From Hyphomicrobiaceae bacterium (GTDB taxonomy: Bacteria; Pseudomonadota; Alphaproteobacteria; Rhizobiales; Hyphomicrobiaceae), in contig JAWKWE010000006.1 in NCBI GenBank assembly GCA_041397645.1, positions 1 through 64,000 on the forward strand: a stretch of 64,000 nt of DNA, read 5' to 3'. Each line of letters opens with the position of its first letter. The first letter of the stretch is position 1. The notes under the pieces were generated by a model. It searched no databases. It saw nothing but the letters and a program-made list of their open reading frames with translations, and was not told the origin of the DNA. A program made the position numbers and the translations under genes. Shown piece by piece: positions 61,733 through 64,000 of this stretch.

Positions 61733-62722
61733 TTAAGCGGCTGAAGGCATCGCCACGCCCATATAGGCGTCAAACGCAGCCCAGAATCGCTGCCGGATGG
61801 CGTCATCTTCTTGCAGGATCTCGTGCTTGGACCCAGGCATCAGAATGACTCCGCCAATTTTGAGCTCGACAGCAAAGTCCTCGATGGCCTGTGTGGAAAC
61901 GATGTGATCCGCGCCGGCAGCGAATACCAGCAACGGGACCGCAACATATTTTGGATAGTCAGGCCGTTGCAGCAACGCGCAACTGCGCAGCGCTGATCGT
62001 AACCAGCCCACGGTTGGCGACCCCAGAGCAAGCTCCGGCGCGGTCTCCACAATCGCCTTGTTGCGCGCCCAGCGCACATGGTCGGACGTTAAGCGATTGA
62101 TTTCGAAATCGACAGTCTCCTCTGGCCTGTCGTTACCACCACGGACGTAAGTGGTCGCCAGCCCAAACAGGCAGCTGGTCTCCGCATAGATCCGCGCCAG
62201 CCGCTGGCTGACGCCTAGCCTGGAGCGATTAATGGCGATCATCGGGGAGATCAGCACCATGCGTTCGAATGGCGATAGCTCGTCGTGCGAATTTCGCAGG
62301 AGGATGTTTGCGCCCATCGAATGCGCTAAGGCCGTGTAAGGCGGCGGCAGATTGGGAACGACGATTTCCGACATGAATATCGAAAGATCGCGATCGTACT
62401 CTGTAAACCCGACCACATGACCTTTGCGCGGGTTGGAAAGGGCACGTTCCGAGCCGCCCTGCCCGCGCCAGTCGTGGATGGCAACGGCATAACCGCGTCG
62501 GCGCAAGTCCGCGACAACCTCGAAGTATTTCTCAATGTATTCGCCCCGGCCGGGAAATATGCAGACTGTCCCGCGTATCGGCCCTCTTGTCGGCTGCCAG
62601 CAAGCGTAGCGCAGCTGCAGCCCGTCATAGCCCGCGAAAGCGCCGGTTACGGCGCCTGCGGGTACGGGATTTATGGCGAGAGAAACAAGTGTCATGCGCA
62701 GAGCCCGGTTCGTCGTGACCAC
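61733..62722 (-). CDS. Alpha/beta hydrolase (monoglyceride lipase/lysophospholipase-like)
   Basis: A 329-residue hydrolase. GTVCIFPGRGEYIEKYFEVV (oxyanion region), VAIHDWRGQGGSERALSNPR, nucleophile elbow ALAHSMGANILLRN (the Ser of HSMG), a catalytic Asp near FAAGADHIVSTQ, and His in GSKHEILQEDD. It belongs to the Hydrolase_4/serine aminopeptidase S33 group, and substrates are probably lipid esters. GTG 62722 is the start used, with AGGA upstream; an ATG at 62695 is possible. Divergent from hsp20. Confidence 0.85.
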   Translation of the reverse strand: MVTTNRALRMTLVSLAINPVPAGAVTGAFAGYDGLQLRYACWQPTRGPIRGTVCIFPGRGEYIEKYFEVVADLRRRGYAVAIHDWRGQGGSERALSNPRKGHVVGFTEYDRDLSIFMSEIVVPNLPPPYTALAHSMGANILLRNSHDELSPFERMVLISPMIAINRSRLGVSQRLARIYAETSCLFGLATTYVRGGNDRPEETVDFEINRLTSDHVRWARNKAIVETAPELALGSPTVGWLRSALRSCALLQRPDYPKYVAVPLLVFAAGADHIVSTQAIEDFAVELKIGGVILMPGSKHEILQEDDAIRQRFWAAFDAYMGVAMPSAA

Positions 62723-62839
62723 ATAAATCCATCCTAGCCATTGGCGCCGCCAGCGGCAAAGGCCATGGTCGCTCCATCCACGGCATCCATGGCGCAGAAG
62801 ACGGCTTCCGCCGTCGTCTCCTGCCCTGCGCGCAAGGGA

Positions 62840-62870
62840 CTTGAACGGGCTTTTGCGCTTACTACCTATG
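62840..62870 (+). promoter_or_regulatory. Candidate heat-shock (RpoH-type) promoter for hsp20
   Basis: CTTGAA at 62840-62845 and CCTATG at 62865-62870 resemble the -35 and -10 elements of RpoH promoters; the 19-base gap is a little longer than usual. It would start transcription near 62877 and give a leader of about 100 bases, long enough for the hairpins seen upstream of hsp20. Confidence 0.35.
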
Positions 62871-62947
62871 TGGTGTGCCCGCCTTTAGCGAGGGGGCACG
62901 CTGCAGGCTCTGCCCAATCGGGAGACCTACAAGCAGTCTGAAAATGC

Positions 62948-62970
62948 ATGTCGCTTCTTATGGAGGATAT
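62948..62970 (+). promoter_or_regulatory. ROSE-like RNA thermometer hairpin over the hsp20 ribosome-binding site
   Basis: ATGTCGCTTC (62948-62957) pairs with GGAGGATAT (62962-62970) across the loop TTAT. The pairing is A-U, U-A, G-U, U-A, C-G, a bulged G, C-G, U-A, U-G, C-G. The TCGCT stretch fits the UYGCU consensus of ROSE elements, with the G bulged opposite the ribosome-binding site AGGA. Melting at heat-shock temperature would free GGAGG for the ATG at 62976. Confidence 0.65.
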
Positions 62971-62975
62971 GTCCC

Positions 62976-63422
62976 ATGCGACACACTGATTTCACGCCCT
63001 TCTACCGTTCCGCCATTGGCTTTGACCGACTGTTCCAAATGCTCGATTCGGGCTTTGACAGCGAAAGCGGTTATCCCCCTTACAATATCGAGCGCACCGC
63101 CGATAACGCCTACCGCATCACCATGGCAGTGGCAGGCTTCACCCCTGATGAGTTGAAGGTCGAAGCCAAGGAATCGACCCTGACCGTCTCGGGCGAGAAA
63201 AAGCCTGACGACAAGGAGCGCAGCTACCTTCATCGCGGCATCGCAGCCCGTAATTTCGAACGCCGCTTCCAGCTGGCTGACTACGTTGAGGTGACCGCGG
63301 CGAGCTTCGAGAACGGTCTGCTCAACATCGACCTCCAGCGCAATATTCCCGAGCGCATGAAGCCCCGCCAGATAGCTATTAACGCTGGCGACACCCCCAA
63401 GCAGATCGAAGCCGTCAACTGA
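62976..63422 (+). CDS. Small heat-shock protein Hsp20
   Basis: A 148-residue ATP-independent chaperone that holds unfolding proteins. Alpha-crystallin domain from YNIERTADNAYRITMAVAGF through TLTVSGEKKPDDKERSYLHR and FERRFQLADYVEVTAASFEN to GLLNIDLQRNIPERMKPRQI, with the IxI-like C-terminal end QIAIN. GGAGG lies nine bases before the ATG and is sequestered by a ROSE-like hairpin. A strong terminator follows. Related to IbpA of Rhizobiales. Confidence 0.92.
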   Translation: MRHTDFTPFYRSAIGFDRLFQMLDSGFDSESGYPPYNIERTADNAYRITMAVAGFTPDELKVEAKESTLTVSGEKKPDDKERSYLHRGIAARNFERRFQLADYVEVTAASFENGLLNIDLQRNIPERMKPRQIAINAGDTPKQIEAVN

Positions 63423-63465
63423 CATCACAGCAAACCGTTTGGGTTTGCTTCGTTTGCGCGACGCT

Positions 63466-63493
63466 GAAGGGCAGGCCACAAGGCCTGCCCTTC
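63466..63493 (+). terminator. Rho-independent terminator of hsp20
   Basis: A 12-bp stem GAAGGGCAGGCC / GGCCTGCCCTTC with loop ACAA, followed by TTTTG. An extra hairpin (AGCAAACC / GGTTTGCT, 63429-63449) lies between the stop codon and this terminator. Confidence 0.85.
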
Positions 63494-63674
63494 TTTTGTT
63501 CTTTCCGCTTTAGGGTTGATAATCAGGGCGCTGCCCCATCCGCCGGCTCCGTAAATGCCCTGAAGTGTTAGCGCTTGTGCGGTGTCATTAAATCTGTAGA
63601 ATTCAAAAATAGGTCAACAATGCTGTCCTTTATGATCAATGGGATCATGAGGTGGAGAGCTGTGCGCCGAGGCA

Positions 63675-63831
63675 CCGGGCGAACGGTGTCTCGGGCCATA
63701 TAAGGGCGCTGGAGAACGAACGCCGTGAGTGGGGCATGTAAACGCTTTGGACGCCGGCTAACCGGCGACGGCCCGATACAGAACGCAACCCGGCAGCCCA
63801 CTGCAGAGGACGCGCGAAAACGCAGCGTCCT
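63675..63831 (+). ncRNA. Candidate structured RNA (6S-like layout, unproven)
   Basis: No gene is open here, but the sequence shows nested pairing on the plus strand: CCGGG (63675-63679) with CCCGG (63789-63793), then TCGGGCC (63691-63697) with GGCCCGA (63770-63776), with an apical CGCCGG-CTAA-CCGGCG hairpin (63752-63767). A strong hairpin AGGACGC-GCG / CGC-A-GCGTCCT (63807-63831) with TTTA follows and may be its terminator. A long hairpin closed by a stem with an unpaired bubble between resembles 6S RNA in outline; I cannot confirm the family. The strand and ends are estimates. Confidence 0.3.
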
Positions 63832-63964
63832 TTATGGCTGACGGCACGGCGGCCTCGCAAATGCCGCGAGGCCCCAACCGGTCCCTCTGCGAACGGTCTC
63901 ACCAACAAACTGTTTCAACCTACTTTTTCTTGCAAGACGGCCCAGCGCCAATTGAGGACGAACG
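63832..63964. other. Leader region with hairpin
   Basis: A GGCCTCGC / GCGAGGCC hairpin (63851-63873) lies 90 bases before the last gene of the window. It has no T-tract on the plus strand. It may belong to the candidate RNA above or to the leader of the following gene. Confidence 0.3.
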
Positions 63965-64000
63965 ATGAGCGAAGGCTACCTTCCCCCCGCCGAAGACGAA
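63965..64000 (+). CDS. Start of an unidentified gene, cut by the window edge
   Basis: ATG with GAGG seven bases upstream; the visible part reads MSEGYLPPAEDE. Too short to identify. Genes after hsp20 in Rhizobiales are often DUF1150, but this start does not let me decide. Confidence 0.4.
   Translation, partial: MSEGYLPPAEDE

Noticed and set aside
1..64000. CRISPR arrays and prophage modules
   Set aside because: No regularly spaced repeats and no phage structural, integrase or lysis genes were seen.

Overview
The window looks like a chromosomal segment of a Hyphomicrobiales-type alphaproteobacterium. This rests on gene families typical of that order (DUF1036 next to pyruvate kinase, DUF1244, DUF2842, CpdR next to N-formylglutamate amidohydrolase, ExoF- and ExoY-like exopolysaccharide proteins, PrsDE-like secretion) and on two small RNAs resembling the rhizobial mmgR/suhB family. 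The genus cannot be fixed from the sequence alone.

Layout. 1-4.2 kb is accessory DNA: a zincin metallopeptidase overlapping an ATP-grasp ligase, a broken soxC-like gene cut by a decayed IS3-family element, and a small conserved hypothetical gene. 4.2-6.5 kb has a DUF2188-like gene, a groEL without groES, and a small unknown gene. 6.8-17.6 kb is housekeeping: SYLF protein, TerC/YjbE, argC, MAPEG, heme A synthase, DUF2842, dxs, DUF1244, glycerate kinase, DUF1036, pyk and a small secreted His/Arg-rich protein. 17.7-57.6 kb is mostly one large exopolysaccharide (EPS) island. It is interrupted near its left end by a poly-arginine exported peptide, a TPR lipoprotein-like/periplasmic protein and rpmJ (ribosomal protein L36, only 41 codons). 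57.8-64 kb returns to core genes: tRNA-Val, cpdR, N-formylglutamate amidohydrolase, two mmgR-like sRNAs, hisN-type phosphatase, DUF883, alpha/beta hydrolase, Hsp20 with a ROSE-like RNA thermometer, a candidate structured RNA and the start of an unknown gene.

How the EPS island fits together (inference from families). An ExoY-like transferase would prime the lipid carrier. Three glycosyltransferases (two GT4, one GT2) would extend the repeat unit. Sugar supply and tailoring come from an RfbF-like nucleotidyltransferase, an RfbC-like epimerase, an NAD-dependent epimerase, a C-methyltransferase and a DUF4910 protein, which together suggest a branched or C-methylated deoxysugar. A Wzx-type flippase, a Wzy-like polymerase, a Wzz-like chain-length protein and an ExoF-like export protein complete a Wzx/Wzy pathway. 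Decoration is suggested by two TobZ/NodU carbamoyltransferases, a PIG-L deacetylase and an SGNH protein. A type I secretion pair, a beta-helix protein and a 909-residue Calx-beta/PQQ-dehydrogenase/lectin protein would act outside the cell. Two paralogous LuxR-type regulators whose receiver domains both lack the phospho-accepting Asp are likely local regulators.

The most interesting items are: the tightly coupled carbamoyltransferase-unknown-unknown-SGNH cassette (53.8-57.6 kb); the Cys-for-Asp regulator pair; the poly-Arg exported peptide; the paired mmgR-like sRNAs, where a G-U wobble decides the strand; the ROSE-like hairpin over the hsp20 ribosome-binding site; and the multidomain lectin/dehydrogenase protein near a type I exporter with an unusual N-terminal extension.
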